Origin: an uncultured Muribaculaceae bacterium
Lineage (GTDB): Bacteria > Bacteroidota > Bacteroidia > Bacteroidales > Muribaculaceae
Assembly: GCA_910588245.1 (NCBI GenBank)
Contig: CAJUQP010000003.1
Span: 90,912 to 154,911, forward strand
DNA: 64,000 bases
Direction of reading: 5' to 3'
The first letter of the stretch is position 1. Each line of letters starts with the position of its first letter. Shown piece by piece: positions 18,016-26,610 of this stretch. The position numbers were made by a program, and so were the translations under genes. The notes below the pieces were generated by a model. That model made no database searches and had not been told where the DNA came from. It saw only the letters and a list, made by a program, of their open reading frames with translations.

Positions 18016-20073
18016 ATGAAAAAGGTATTACTGACATTTACTCTTCTCATTTATTCGCTGGCTATGCTGGCCCAAGATCCGGTAAGCTGGAGTTTCCGGC
18101 TTGTCGACGACAACACCGACCATCCCTCGCTGGAAATCAAAGCCAGCATCGAACCTGGCTTCCATCTCTTCTCCACCGACAATCCCCCGGGCGGTTCCCT
18201 TCCTCTTTCATTTGCTTTTGAACCTTCCGGATGCATACTCGACGGATCACCCGTAGCCAATAAAAAGTATACCAAACAATTCAACGATATCTTTGAGGTT
18301 GACGAGCACTTCTACACAGGCTCCGTGGTATTCAACCAAAAGCTAAAACCTACCGACAAAAAATTCAGCGTAAAAGTTGATATCAAAGGGCAGGCATGCG
18401 ACGACAGAGGCTGCCATCAGATCCTGGTCTCACATTCCTTCAGCGGCACCGCTCCTGCCAAGGTCGTGGCTGATGCCAAAACTGCAGAAAAATCAAAAGA
18501 TGACAACACTGCAAAAGAAGAGAATGCGGATGATGTCAAAGCCGATGCCATAGCGCAGATGACCGATTCGCTACAGTCTGCGGAGAAGCCACTCTTGCCG
18601 GCAGCCGACATGAGCGGCATTTCCGCCACCGACGCTTCCTGGTGGGACAATGTGGAGGCGGAGCTGAAGGTATTCTCCGACAATCCCGAACAGCAGAGCC
18701 GCTCGCTTCTATATATTTTTCTCGCCGGATTCATAGGCGGATTGATTGCGCTCGTCACTCCTTGCGTATGGCCAATGATTCCGATGACGGTAAGCTTCTT
18801 CCTCAAGCAGAACAAGAGCCGCAGGAAATCAATAATGACAGCTTCTGTCTACGGCCTTTCGATCATCGTCATCTATGTGGGGCTCGGATTGATAGTGACA
18901 GCCATTTTCGGGGCGTCGGCTCTTAATGAACTCGCCACAAGCGCACTGTTCAATATAATTTTCTTCCTTCTTCTCGTGGTTTTCGCCATCTCATTCATGG
19001 GAGGTTTCGAACTCACCCTTCCCTCCTCCTGGACTAATAAGATGGACTCGAAGGTCGACACCACAACAGGCTATCTGAGCATCTTCTTCATGGCCTTCAC
19101 TCTGGTGCTCGTATCCTTCTCCTGCACCGGCCCCATCATCGGCACGTTGCTTGTGGAAGCGGCGGCAACATCCAACTTCATCTCTCCCGCAATCGGGATG
19201 TTCGGCTTCGCACTCGCACTGGCGCTACCCTTCTCCATCTTCGCCATGTTCCCGACCATGCTCAAGTCCATGCCCAAGAGCGGCGGATGGATGAACACCG
19301 TGAAAGTCGTGCTTGGATTCCTCGAACTCGCCCTCGCCTTGAAATTCCTCTCCGTTGCAGATCTCGCATATGGCTGGAGGATACTTGACAGAGAGGTATT
19401 CGTCTCACTCTGGATCGTCATCTTCGCCCTTCTTGGCGTATATCTCCTCGGAAAAATCACCTTCCCCCACGACGACAAGGTGGAGAAGACCGGTGTCACC
19501 CGCTTTATGCTTGCCTGCGTATCGTTCGCTTTCGCAGTCTACATGCTCCCGGGTCTGTGGGGTGCTCCCCTTAAGAGTATCAGTGCCTTCGCTCCTCCGA
19601 TCTCAACCCAGGACTTCTCCTTATATGAAGGTGACGTCCACGCGCAGGTAGATGACTTCGAGGAGGGTATGAAACTCGCACAGAGACTCGGCAAACCCGT
19701 GCTTGTTGACTTCTCAGGATATGGATGCGTCAACTGCCGCAAGATGGAGGCTGCCGTGTGGACTGATCCGCAGGTAAAAGCCACCATCGACAATGATTTC
19801 GTACTCATTACCCTTATGGTCGATGAGAAAAAGGATCTTCCGGAACCGATCAAGGTGACTGAGAAAGATGGTACAGAACGCACACTCCGTACTTACGGCG
19901 ATAAATGGAGCTTCCTGCAACGCTCCAAGTTCGGAGCCAACGCGCAGCCATTCCATGTCATAATCGACAACAAAGGCAAACCTCTCGCCCCGGCTTTCGT
20001 ATATAAGGAAGACGTGCCAGGCTATCTTAATTTCCTCAAACAGGGAATTGACAACTACAACGAAAAGAAATAA
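18016..20073 (+). CDS. DsbD-like thiol:disulfide interchange protein
   Basis: The 685-residue protein carries electrons across the inner membrane to periplasmic thiols. It has a signal peptide, an N-terminal DsbD-alpha-type domain (about 20-150, with a Cys pair in CDDRGCHQI), an acidic linker (about 155-200) and a CcdA-like core of eight helices. The core holds the redox cysteines in TPCVWPMIP and FSCTGPIIG. A C-terminal thioredoxin fold has C571-V-N-C574 in SGYGCVNCRKME, a CVNC active site as in DsbD gamma domains. All three redox stations are present. It has its own terminator and sits alone. Confidence 0.92.
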   Translation: MKKVLLTFTLLIYSLAMLAQDPVSWSFRLVDDNTDHPSLEIKASIEPGFHLFSTDNPPGGSLPLSFAFEPSGCILDGSPVANKKYTKQFNDIFEVDEHFYTGSVVFNQKLKPTDKKFSVKVDIKGQACDDRGCHQILVSHSFSGTAPAKVVADAKTAEKSKDDNTAKEENADDVKADAIAQMTDSLQSAEKPLLPAADMSGISATDASWWDNVEAELKVFSDNPEQQSRSLLYIFLAGFIGGLIALVTPCVWPMIPMTVSFFLKQNKSRRKSIMTASVYGLSIIVIYVGLGLIVTAIFGASALNELATSALFNIIFFLLLVVFAISFMGGFELTLPSSWTNKMDSKVDTTTGYLSIFFMAFTLVLVSFSCTGPIIGTLLVEAAATSNFISPAIGMFGFALALALPFSIFAMFPTMLKSMPKSGGWMNTVKVVLGFLELALALKFLSVADLAYGWRILDREVFVSLWIVIFALLGVYLLGKITFPHDDKVEKTGVTRFMLACVSFAFAVYMLPGLWGAPLKSISAFAPPISTQDFSLYEGDVHAQVDDFEEGMKLAQRLGKPVLVDFSGYGCVNCRKMEAAVWTDPQVKATIDNDFVLITLMVDEKKDLPEPIKVTEKDGTERTLRTYGDKWSFLQRSKFGANAQPFHVIIDNKGKPLAPAFVYKEDVPGYLNFLKQGIDNYNEKK

Positions 20074-20090
20074 CGGATCATACTCCATGT

Positions 20091-20127
20091 AAAAGGCCGC
20101 TCCTATGCAATTATAGGGGCGGCTTTT
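20091..20127 (+). terminator. Terminator after the DsbD-like gene
   Basis: An imperfect 15-base stem (AAAGGCCGCTCCTAT against ATAGGGGCGGCTTTT) with a 6-base loop, ending in T4, lies 18 bases after the stop codon. Confidence 0.8.
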
Positions 20128-20156
20128 CCGTTATCTCCATAGCTTCAATTCTTCTT

Positions 20157-21002
20157 ATGAGAAACAACACTATCCGAACAATAATGCTGGCCGTGGCGTT
20201 TATATTCGCGGCATATCCTCCTCTGACGGCCTCTTCACCGCGCTATCTCGCGCTCGTCGATTCAGCTGACAATTACATAAAGCGCGAACGATGGACAGAC
20301 GCCGAACAGACGCTCCTTTCCGCACTGCGGCTCGAGCCCGGAAATTTCACAAACTCCCTGCTCCTCTCCAACCTTGGCGTGGTGAGGACCAACTTAGGGA
20401 AAATGGATGACGCGCTTGAGGCCTTCAGGCTCGGTCTAAGCATAGCCCCGCGTTCATCGGTGATACGAACCAACAGATCGCGCACCCTGATTGCCCTCGG
20501 CAGATATGACGAAGCCATGACCGATCTCAACGAGACCCTTGAGATCGATTCCACCCAGACATGGCCGCGCCAGATGAGAGGGCTCCTCAGACTCGCAGCC
20601 GACGACATTGACGGTGCTGAAAAAGATTTTACCGTCCTCTCAAGGATCGATCCGTCAAACGCATCTGCAATGTCAGGGCTCGCAAGGGTCGCCGAGAGAA
20701 AAGGGCAGACCACGGAGGCCCTGAAATATTACGATGAGGCAATTGCCATTGACGATGACCCTGAGACACGGTTCTCAAGGATTCTCCTGAAAATCAGTCT
20801 CGGTAAATATAGCGAGGCGTCGGAAGACATCAGGAAAGGAATCGACAAATGGCCGCAAGTGCCAGACTTCTATCTTGCCAGAGGCTATCTGCACCGTCTT
20901 AACTACAGAAACCGGGAAGCGGAAATAGATAAAAAAATAGCTTTAGACAAAGGAGCTGATCCCCAGATTGTTGAACAGTTCCTCCCCTCTACCCGTAGAT
21001 AA
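20157..21002 (+). CDS. Exported tetratricopeptide-repeat protein
   Basis: The 281-residue product has a signal peptide (TIMLAVAFIFAAYPPLTASS) and a solenoid of about six TPR-like helix pairs, e.g. LSNLGVVRTNLGKMDDALEAFRLGLSIAP, IALGRYDEAMTDLNETLEID and AERKGQTTEALKYYDEAIAID. TPR solenoids bind peptides or assemble complexes; the partner is unknown. It lies between the DsbD-like gene and the HU/SPOR-domain gene on the same strand. It starts 30 bases after the preceding terminator. Confidence 0.88.
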   Translation: MRNNTIRTIMLAVAFIFAAYPPLTASSPRYLALVDSADNYIKRERWTDAEQTLLSALRLEPGNFTNSLLLSNLGVVRTNLGKMDDALEAFRLGLSIAPRSSVIRTNRSRTLIALGRYDEAMTDLNETLEIDSTQTWPRQMRGLLRLAADDIDGAEKDFTVLSRIDPSNASAMSGLARVAERKGQTTEALKYYDEAIAIDDDPETRFSRILLKISLGKYSEASEDIRKGIDKWPQVPDFYLARGYLHRLNYRNREAEIDKKIALDKGADPQIVEQFLPSTRR

Positions 21003-21041
21003 CTTCTGCGTTATATCCATCCTCGAAAGAAAATAAATTCT

Positions 21042-21049
21042 TAACTTTG
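21042..21049 (+). promoter_or_regulatory. -7 box of the HU-like/SPOR gene
   Basis: TAACTTTG fits TAnnTTTG and lies in front of the ATG at 21083; it excludes the in-frame TTG at 21047, which falls inside it. No clear -33. Confidence 0.5.
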
Positions 21050-21082
21050 CATCCGCAAACCCAAAGGCATGCATTCAGAATA

Positions 21083-22069
21083 ATGAATACTCTGTTTCAA
21101 CATATCGAATATCTTCTTCTTCGCCACGACTGCGTGATCGTGCCGGGTCTCGGCGCATTCATATCCACTATCCGGCCGGCAAGAATCGATATGGAGAACC
21201 ACCGCATCCTTCCTCCGGCAAGATCCGTGATGTTTAATCAAGCTGTCACTGTCGACGACGGTCTTCTCGCCAATTCCTATGCCCGGAGGTTCAATATATC
21301 TTTTGAGGAGGGACGGCAGCTTATCGTCAGAGATGTCAAGTCGCTTAAAGATACGATTATCAGTGATGGAGCCGCCATATGCGGACGTCTCGGGAAATTA
21401 TATCTCGGAGAGGAGAGCAAACTGATCTTCTCTCCCGGCTCGGACACATTGTCCTCCGCCGGAGAATATGGCTTCATGCCTGCCTGCCTGCAGATGAAGA
21501 AGCAGGAAAACATGTCGATGCCCTCAGGATCAACGACTGAGAAGTCATCCGACAAATCATGTGCCGACTCTCCTCTTCCGCACACCGATGCCTCAGCCGC
21601 TGAAAAAAACTATTATCATCTCAAGATCAGCAAGACATTCCTCCGTCTCGCTTCTGCAGTAGCCGTCATATTTGCCGTGGCATTGACAGTGATACTCAAT
21701 CCGGTTCCCCGTGACTCCCGCGAGCAAAGAGCTTCCGTAGTTCCGGTTGAGGCTTTGATGCCTGCCATAGAGAAGAAAACAAACGCAACCGATACTCTAC
21801 AGACGGCCAGTTCTGAATCCGAGCGCATAGACGAACCTCATATTCCCTCACATTATCTTATCGTAGCGACTTTCTCATCGCGTAAGGAGGCCGAGACGTA
21901 TGCCGCCACATATTCCACCGATGAATTCCCTCTGACAACGGTCTCTTCCAGAAAAATGACCCGTGTGGCCATAGCCTCTTCCGATGATCGCGACTCCTTG
22001 CGCATGAAGCTCAATTCCTCTCCTATTTCCCGTAAATATCCACAAGCCTGGATTTGGTCAAGGCTCTGA
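21083..22069 (+). CDS. HU-like domain (CCDC81-type) plus SPOR domain membrane protein
   Basis: The 328-residue protein combines an N-terminal HU-like fold (about 1-125: HIEYLLLRHDCVIVPGLGAFI, NQAVTVDDGLLANSYA, IISDGAAICGRLGKLYLGEE), a membrane helix (about 188-208: LASAVAVIFAVALTVILNP) and a C-terminal SPOR domain (about 256-328: HYLIVATFSSRKEAETYAA...RVAIAS). SPOR domains bind denuded glycan strands at division sites, so the protein probably joins a cytoplasmic HU-like domain to septal peptidoglycan. Whether the HU-like fold binds DNA or protein is unknown. The ATG at 21083 was chosen because a -7 box overlaps the upstream TTG. Confidence 0.85.
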   Translation: MNTLFQHIEYLLLRHDCVIVPGLGAFISTIRPARIDMENHRILPPARSVMFNQAVTVDDGLLANSYARRFNISFEEGRQLIVRDVKSLKDTIISDGAAICGRLGKLYLGEESKLIFSPGSDTLSSAGEYGFMPACLQMKKQENMSMPSGSTTEKSSDKSCADSPLPHTDASAAEKNYYHLKISKTFLRLASAVAVIFAVALTVILNPVPRDSREQRASVVPVEALMPAIEKKTNATDTLQTASSESERIDEPHIPSHYLIVATFSSRKEAETYAATYSTDEFPLTTVSSRKMTRVAIASSDDRDSLRMKLNSSPISRKYPQAWIWSRL

Positions 22070-22129
22070 AAAAGGATTTCCCGGGCACTTCCAAGACAAG
22101 ATCATCCCACTTTAGTAACCTTATAAAAC

Positions 22130-22166
22130 AATTCACCCCGCAAGGAACGACCTTGCGGGGTGAATT
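22130..22166. terminator. Bidirectional terminator between SPOR gene and rplY
   Basis: A perfect 16-base stem (22130-22145 with 22151-22166) with a 5-base loop, flanked by A-rich sequence on the left and ATTT on the right, lies between two convergent genes. Confidence 0.88.
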
Positions 22167-22185
22167 ATTTCTTGGAAGGCTGCGA

Positions 22186-22836
22186 TCAGGCATCTGCCTT
22201 GGCTGCCGCGCCACGGGCTGCACGTGTGAGCTGCACGGCGCAGACAACAGCGTTCTTGGCATTCATGAGCTCCAGGCCCTCAAAGTGGAGGTCGCCCACT
22301 GCCAGAGACTTGCCGAGACCGAGATTGTCGACATTGACCACAAGACGCTCAGGAATCTGGTCGTAGATAGCTTTAACTTTAAGCTTACGCATGGAAAGAG
22401 AAAGCTTACCACCGGCTTTGACACCCTCGGCGTGGCCCTCGATCTGAACAGGAACCTCCATCACGATAGGCTTCTCGGGTCCTACCTCAAGGAAGTCGAG
22501 GTGAAGGATGGTGTCTTTTACAGGCTGGAACTGGATCTCCTTAAGCACTGCCTTACGCTCCTCACCATTGATCATGAGATCAATCTCAAAGATGTCGGGA
22601 GAATAGATGAGCTTACGGACTCCCTCGTTGCTGACAACAATGTCAGTAGTGATCAGACCGCGCTTGCCGTCTACATCCACTACTTTCTCACCCGGTTTCA
22701 ACGGACCATCGTAAGGAAGATCCACGTGTTTGCCACCATTGAGAACTGCGGGGATTTTACCAGCCGCACGCAAAGCCTTCACAGACTTCTTGCCAAGCTC
22801 CACGCGGGGCTCGGCCTCAAGTTTAAATTTCTTCAT
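22186..22836 (-). CDS. rplY: 50S ribosomal protein L25 / general stress protein Ctc
   Basis: The 216-residue product is the long CTC form of L25, which binds 5S rRNA. The N-terminal L25 domain is at about 1-95 (FKLEAEPR, GKIPAVLNGGKHVDLPY, and the 5S-binding KEIQFQPVKDTILHLDFLEV) and the C-terminal TL5 domain at 95-190 (VEGHAEGVKAGGKLSLSMRKLKV). An Ala-rich tail (RAARGAAAKADA) ends the protein. A promoter with good consensus lies about 130 bases upstream. Confidence 0.96.
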   Translation of the reverse strand: MKKFKLEAEPRVELGKKSVKALRAAGKIPAVLNGGKHVDLPYDGPLKPGEKVVDVDGKRGLITTDIVVSNEGVRKLIYSPDIFEIDLMINGEERKAVLKEIQFQPVKDTILHLDFLEVGPEKPIVMEVPVQIEGHAEGVKAGGKLSLSMRKLKVKAIYDQIPERLVVNVDNLGLGKSLAVGDLHFEGLELMNAKNAVVCAVQLTRAARGAAAKADA

Positions 22837-22961
22837 TTCTTTTTGATGTGTTACTCAAAATAAGTTATGCTCCTGCGAAAAATCGCCTTTGGGGAGCCGC
22901 CCGGCCCATACGGACACAAGCAACAGATTTCCCATCACACGTTTTTTGCTATAAAGCGCCG

Positions 22962-22993
22962 CAAAGTTACTAAAAATTTTCCATTTACGCAAA
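22962..22993 (-). promoter_or_regulatory. rplY promoter
   Basis: On the minus strand TTTG (22993-22990), 20 bases, TAACTTTG (22969-22962); the leader would be about 120 bases. Confidence 0.75.
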
Positions 22994-23056
22994 CATACGA
23001 AAAATCCCCGGACAACGGGAGAAACCGATGACCGGGGACTATTCCAATCCCTACCA

Positions 23057-23689
23057 TCACTTATTGTAATGGTTCATGGCGAAAGCGGCTCCCGACAGAC
23101 AAAAAGCCTTCACAGCCTCCGAAGCCCTCTTGAGTTTCTCAGGAAGCTGCCGCCTCTCCTCCTCAGGAAACCTCCCGAGTACGAAATCTATCTGGCCACC
23201 TTTGGGAAAATCGTTGCCGACTCCAAATTTAAGACGGGCATAATTCTGGGTGCCAAGCTGTTCTGCGATATTCTTCAATCCGTTATGACCGGCATCAGAT
23301 CCCCTTTCACGAATCCTAATATGGCCGAACGGGAGCGAGAGATCATCGACAATCACAAGAAGATTCTCAAGCGGAAGTTTCTCTTTGTTCATCCAGAATC
23401 TAACAGCCACACCGCTGAGATTCATATACGTGGAAGGCTTAAGGAGCATGAGCTCACAGTTCTTCACCTTCACTATAGCCATGTCGCCATAGCGGCATGA
23501 ACTGAACGGCACGCCTGCCTCTGAAGCAATTGTGTCACCGACCATGAAGCCGGCATTGTGCCGCGTGCCTACATATTCCTCCCCGATATTGCCGAGGCAT
23601 ACAATCAAATATTTTTTCACGTCGTCTGCTACCTGTTGTTGCCGGGAGCCATCACCGCTCCCGAACAGTTTCCTGATCCATTCAATCAT
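23057..23689 (-). CDS. pth: Peptidyl-tRNA hydrolase
   Basis: The 210-residue enzyme releases peptides from prematurely dropped peptidyl-tRNA. After a 24-residue leader it has [25 protein letters not shown] with the catalytic His, [10 protein letters not shown] with the conserved Asn, and [14 protein letters not shown] with the catalytic Asp, then the HNGLKN and YARLKFGVG segments. The usual GNPG is GNIG here. The ATG at 23689 overlaps the stop of the upstream S4 gene, so the two are coupled; longer starts would run deep into that gene. The short charged leader before the fold is unusual but seems genuine. Confidence 0.93.
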   Translation of the reverse strand: MIEWIRKLFGSGDGSRQQQVADDVKKYLIVCLGNIGEEYVGTRHNAGFMVGDTIASEAGVPFSSCRYGDMAIVKVKNCELMLLKPSTYMNLSGVAVRFWMNKEKLPLENLLVIVDDLSLPFGHIRIRERGSDAGHNGLKNIAEQLGTQNYARLKFGVGNDFPKGGQIDFVLGRFPEEERRQLPEKLKRASEAVKAFCLSGAAFAMNHYNK

Positions 23690-24113
23690 CATCGTCGTCA
23701 TCTTCCCAGTCGAGGAAGAAATTATCGGCATAACTCTCCTCCTTGAAACGCGAAAGTTCGCGGCTGTCACGCTTCGTCGGACGACCGAGACCTTTCTGTC
23801 GGTCCACAAAACCGGAAATCTTTGTCATCTCAAGCAACTCATACTGCGATGGAGGAGTCAGGTTTTCCAGATAGTCAGGCACAAGTCGCGCCCCAAGCCG
23901 GTTGGGAGCGATTTCGAGCACACGAAATGTATATGTGATCGGAGGTTTCCTGACATCGATCACGTCGCCGGGCTTCACAGTGCGCGAGGGTTTCACCGTC
24001 ACTCCCCCCATCATCACCCGACCCTTCTTGCATGCGTCGGTGGCTATGGTGCGTGTCTTGAAGACACGCATGCACCATAACCATTTATCAATTCTTTCCT
24101 CTTGTTTAGGCAT
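23682..24113 (-). CDS. S4 domain RNA-binding protein (Hsp15/HslR-like)
   Basis: The 143-residue product has an S4 RNA-binding domain at about 5-70 ([17 protein letters not shown], then [11 protein letters not shown] and [10 protein letters not shown]), as in Hsp15. Hsp15 binds free 50S subunits carrying nascent chains with tRNA after translational abortion. That would complement the coupled downstream gene pth, which hydrolyses peptidyl-tRNA. The C-terminus is acidic (DWEDDDDDD), and a basic linker precedes it. The two genes overlap by 8 bases. Confidence 0.9.
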   Translation of the reverse strand: MPKQEERIDKWLWCMRVFKTRTIATDACKKGRVMMGGVTVKPSRTVKPGDVIDVRKPPITYTFRVLEIAPNRLGARLVPDYLENLTPPSQYELLEMTKISGFVDRQKGLGRPTKRDSRELSRFKEESYADNFFLDWEDDDDDD

Positions 24114-24127
24114 TGTTTGATGTGTGG

Positions 24128-25042
24128 TTATTTATCTGAAGTCCTTTCAAGCAAGAGCACTATCTTACCCTGGTTGTCGACCAGCTCGACCCTGTCTTCT
24201 TTCAAAGGTTTCGCCTTGGCTGCCTGTTCGAGCGCAACCACAAGCTGGGTCTCGAAATTAGGGGTCGGACATGCCATCCGTGTCATCGCGATCTGCTGGA
24301 AAGATATCGAATTGGCAGCCTCCATGTCAGTCTCGAGAGTGCCGTTGATTATATTGCAGCCTGTATTGCCATGAAGCTTCCCTTCATCCACATCTATCAC
24401 AAGCTTCATGTCGGGGACATCGACAGATTGTCCGTCGATCTGACGCACAAGCCATGTGCCGTTGAGGAACTGAAAATTCTGATGCATCATTTCCATCACC
24501 GGATTGTGGTCGGCATCATAAAGGGTAAGATAATAATCATCGCCCGAAAGACGCCAGGTATAATAGCGGGCTGCCCCGAGGGCCGCGTTAAACTCCAAAT
24601 CTGTAATGCCCTCCATGCCGCAGGCCATCATCGTCGATGCCATGTTGGAAAATGTAAGTGTCGAGTCGGCCGGGTTGTAGGTATAAGCAGCGTTGATAAC
24701 ATTGCAGCCGTTGTTGCCGTAGACCCTTTTCTGCTCAGGCACGAACTTAAGAAACGGCGCGGTCTCACCCACCGCCGCCTTACCATTGACACGCTCCACG
24801 GCCCAGTCACCTTTGACGATACCTTTGGCAAGCTCCTCAGAGGTATAGACACCCGATACCGGTTTTACGATCTTCTCTCTGTCGGTCGGAAGCACGGCCT
24901 CTTTATTGACATTGGCCGACGAGCCTCCACCCTTGTTTTTGTTGATCACCGAGCACGAGCCAAGCGGGACTAACGCAAAAGCAAGTAACGGCATCATGAT
25001 TCTCATTCTGATTCTCATCATACAATCTTTTGTTTTATGCAT
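24128..25042 (-). CDS. Double META-domain lipoprotein
   Basis: The 304-residue protein starts with a signal peptide ending in a lipobox (VPLGSC, Cys30) and holds two META-type repeats, about 75-185 and 190-300. Each is marked by GNNGCNVINA.. or GNTGCNIINGT, a TMMACG or TRMACP loop, and a closing YYLTLYDAD or VELVDNQGKIVLLLERT strand. META/HslJ domains are found in outer-membrane stress proteins and have no known catalytic role. It is probably an outer-membrane lipoprotein. In-frame ATGs at 25021 and 25018 are alternative starts. Confidence 0.9.
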   Translation of the reverse strand: MHKTKDCMMRIRMRIMMPLLAFALVPLGSCSVINKNKGGGSSANVNKEAVLPTDREKIVKPVSGVYTSEELAKGIVKGDWAVERVNGKAAVGETAPFLKFVPEQKRVYGNNGCNVINAAYTYNPADSTLTFSNMASTMMACGMEGITDLEFNAALGAARYYTWRLSGDDYYLTLYDADHNPVMEMMHQNFQFLNGTWLVRQIDGQSVDVPDMKLVIDVDEGKLHGNTGCNIINGTLETDMEAANSISFQQIAMTRMACPTPNFETQLVVALEQAAKAKPLKEDRVELVDNQGKIVLLLERTSDK

Positions 25043-25138
25043 CCTTCATACATCTGGCATGCGGATACGACCGTAAAATAGGATTCGGAATACGTCCGAA
25101 AGTTTACGGGCAGCCGCAAACATAAAGAAAGACTGCTG

Positions 25139-25169
25139 CAAAATTAACAATTATTTCCTTTTGTGGCAA
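25139..25169 (-). promoter_or_regulatory. META lipoprotein promoter
   Basis: On the minus strand TTG (25169-25167), 20 bases, TAATTTTG (25146-25139). Confidence 0.7.
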
Positions 25170-25187
25170 ATATATGTCTCAATCGGC

Positions 25188-26450
25188 TCAATCGCCCCAA
25201 TGGCGACGCAAAGGATATTTAGTAGGACGGAGCAAAAGCCGCAGTGAAGAGGAATATGTGAAATAATTCCAGGTCCAGTTGAGCAATACAGTGGTTTTAT
25301 TGCGCATGCCGAGTAGCGACATAAGATGGATGGCCATCCATGCAACCCATGCGACGAAACCGGAAAATGAATGGCCGGGAAGATCTGCCACGGCACGGTT
25401 TTTCCCTACCGTAGCCATCGATCCTTTGTCATGATAGCTGAATTCATGACAGAATCGCCCTTCATTAAGATTCCTGGCCAGATTCCTGGCCTGCTGTATG
25501 GCAGGCTGCGCCATCTGCGGATGCCCTTTCGGATAATCCTCGCTTGTCATGCATGCGATATCCCCTATGGCCATAAGGTCATCCCTACCGCCGACTCTAT
25601 TATATCGGTCAACGATTATCCTTCCTCCACGTCCGACATACTCCTCCGGGAGACCAGGCATCGGTTCCCCTTTGACGCCCGCAGTCCATATCAGGGTCTC
25701 CCAGTATTCCCTCGTTCCGTCGGCGAAAAGAGCGTATTTATCCTTATATTCCTTAAGTGAGGTGCCAAGTCTGACATCCACCATAAGTTCCTTGAGATAT
25801 GCAAGAGCTTTTGAACTTGATTTCGGACGCATGGCACCCAATAGCCTGTCTGTCCCCTCCACAAGCGTGATCCTCATATCATCGGGCTCGATCTCAGGAT
25901 ATTCCTTCGGCAATATGTATTTCTTCATCTCTCCGAGAGCTCCCGCTATCTCCACACCCGACGGACCACCACCTACCACAAGGAAACTCAGCAACTCCTT
26001 ACGCCGCAGAGGATCTTTGCATAATGCCCCGCGTTCAAGACGGTCAAGAATCTCATCTCTCGTATGGCATGCCTCCGCCACTGTCTTTATACCGAATGTG
26101 TTTTCGTAAAGACCATCCATACCAAAATAATTGTTGGTCGAACCTGCCGCTATCACAAGACGGTCGTATTCCAGGGTCTCATAACTTGTAGTGACAGTGC
26201 GGGCATTGAGATCTATTCCCTTGACATGCCCCATATGATAGGTCACATTCCTGTGTTTCACAAACTCGCGTCGCAACGGAAAACAAATATTCGCCGATGC
26301 CAGGCCGCATGACGCTATCTGATAGAACAAAGGTGGGAAACAGTGGAAATTGTTTCTGTCAATAAGCATTACCCTGTATTTATCCTTATCAATTCGTTTC
26401 ACAAGGTTCAGACCCGCGAAACCTCCTCCAATGATGACTAATCTCTCCAT
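25188..26450 (-). CDS. Type II NADH dehydrogenase-like FAD oxidoreductase
   Basis: The 420-residue flavoprotein belongs to the NDH-2 group, which passes electrons from NADH to quinone without pumping protons. The FAD-binding Rossmann motif is VIIGGGFAGLNL (4-15), and the NAD-binding motif is VVGGGPSGVEIAGALGEM (about 165-182). ATGD is replaced by the typical DDLMAIGDIACM near 290. A hydrophobic C-terminus (VAWVAWMAIHLMSLL) and aromatic segment (WNYFTYS) probably anchor it to the inner membrane. The ATG at 26450 directly precedes the Rossmann strand. Confidence 0.93.
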   Translation of the reverse strand: MERLVIIGGGFAGLNLVKRIDKDKYRVMLIDRNNFHCFPPLFYQIASCGLASANICFPLRREFVKHRNVTYHMGHVKGIDLNARTVTTSYETLEYDRLVIAAGSTNNYFGMDGLYENTFGIKTVAEACHTRDEILDRLERGALCKDPLRRKELLSFLVVGGGPSGVEIAGALGEMKKYILPKEYPEIEPDDMRITLVEGTDRLLGAMRPKSSSKALAYLKELMVDVRLGTSLKEYKDKYALFADGTREYWETLIWTAGVKGEPMPGLPEEYVGRGGRIIVDRYNRVGGRDDLMAIGDIACMTSEDYPKGHPQMAQPAIQQARNLARNLNEGRFCHEFSYHDKGSMATVGKNRAVADLPGHSFSGFVAWVAWMAIHLMSLLGMRNKTTVLLNWTWNYFTYSSSLRLLLRPTKYPLRRHWGD

Positions 26451-26610
26451 ATGTACGTTGTCTTGACAATTGAGAACGGCATGAGGCACTACAACGGCCC
26501 AGTCATGCCCGGAGACGTTGGCCGGGTCACACCGGCAAAGACCGGATCACTGCGGCATCACCTCCTAATTATCAAAACGACATATATCTTTCTTGGTTCA
26601 TAAATCAAGA

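Noticed and set aside
22054-22863. Open frame of 269 codons opposite rplY
   Set aside because: Antisense to ribosomal protein L25 and runs through the bidirectional terminator.
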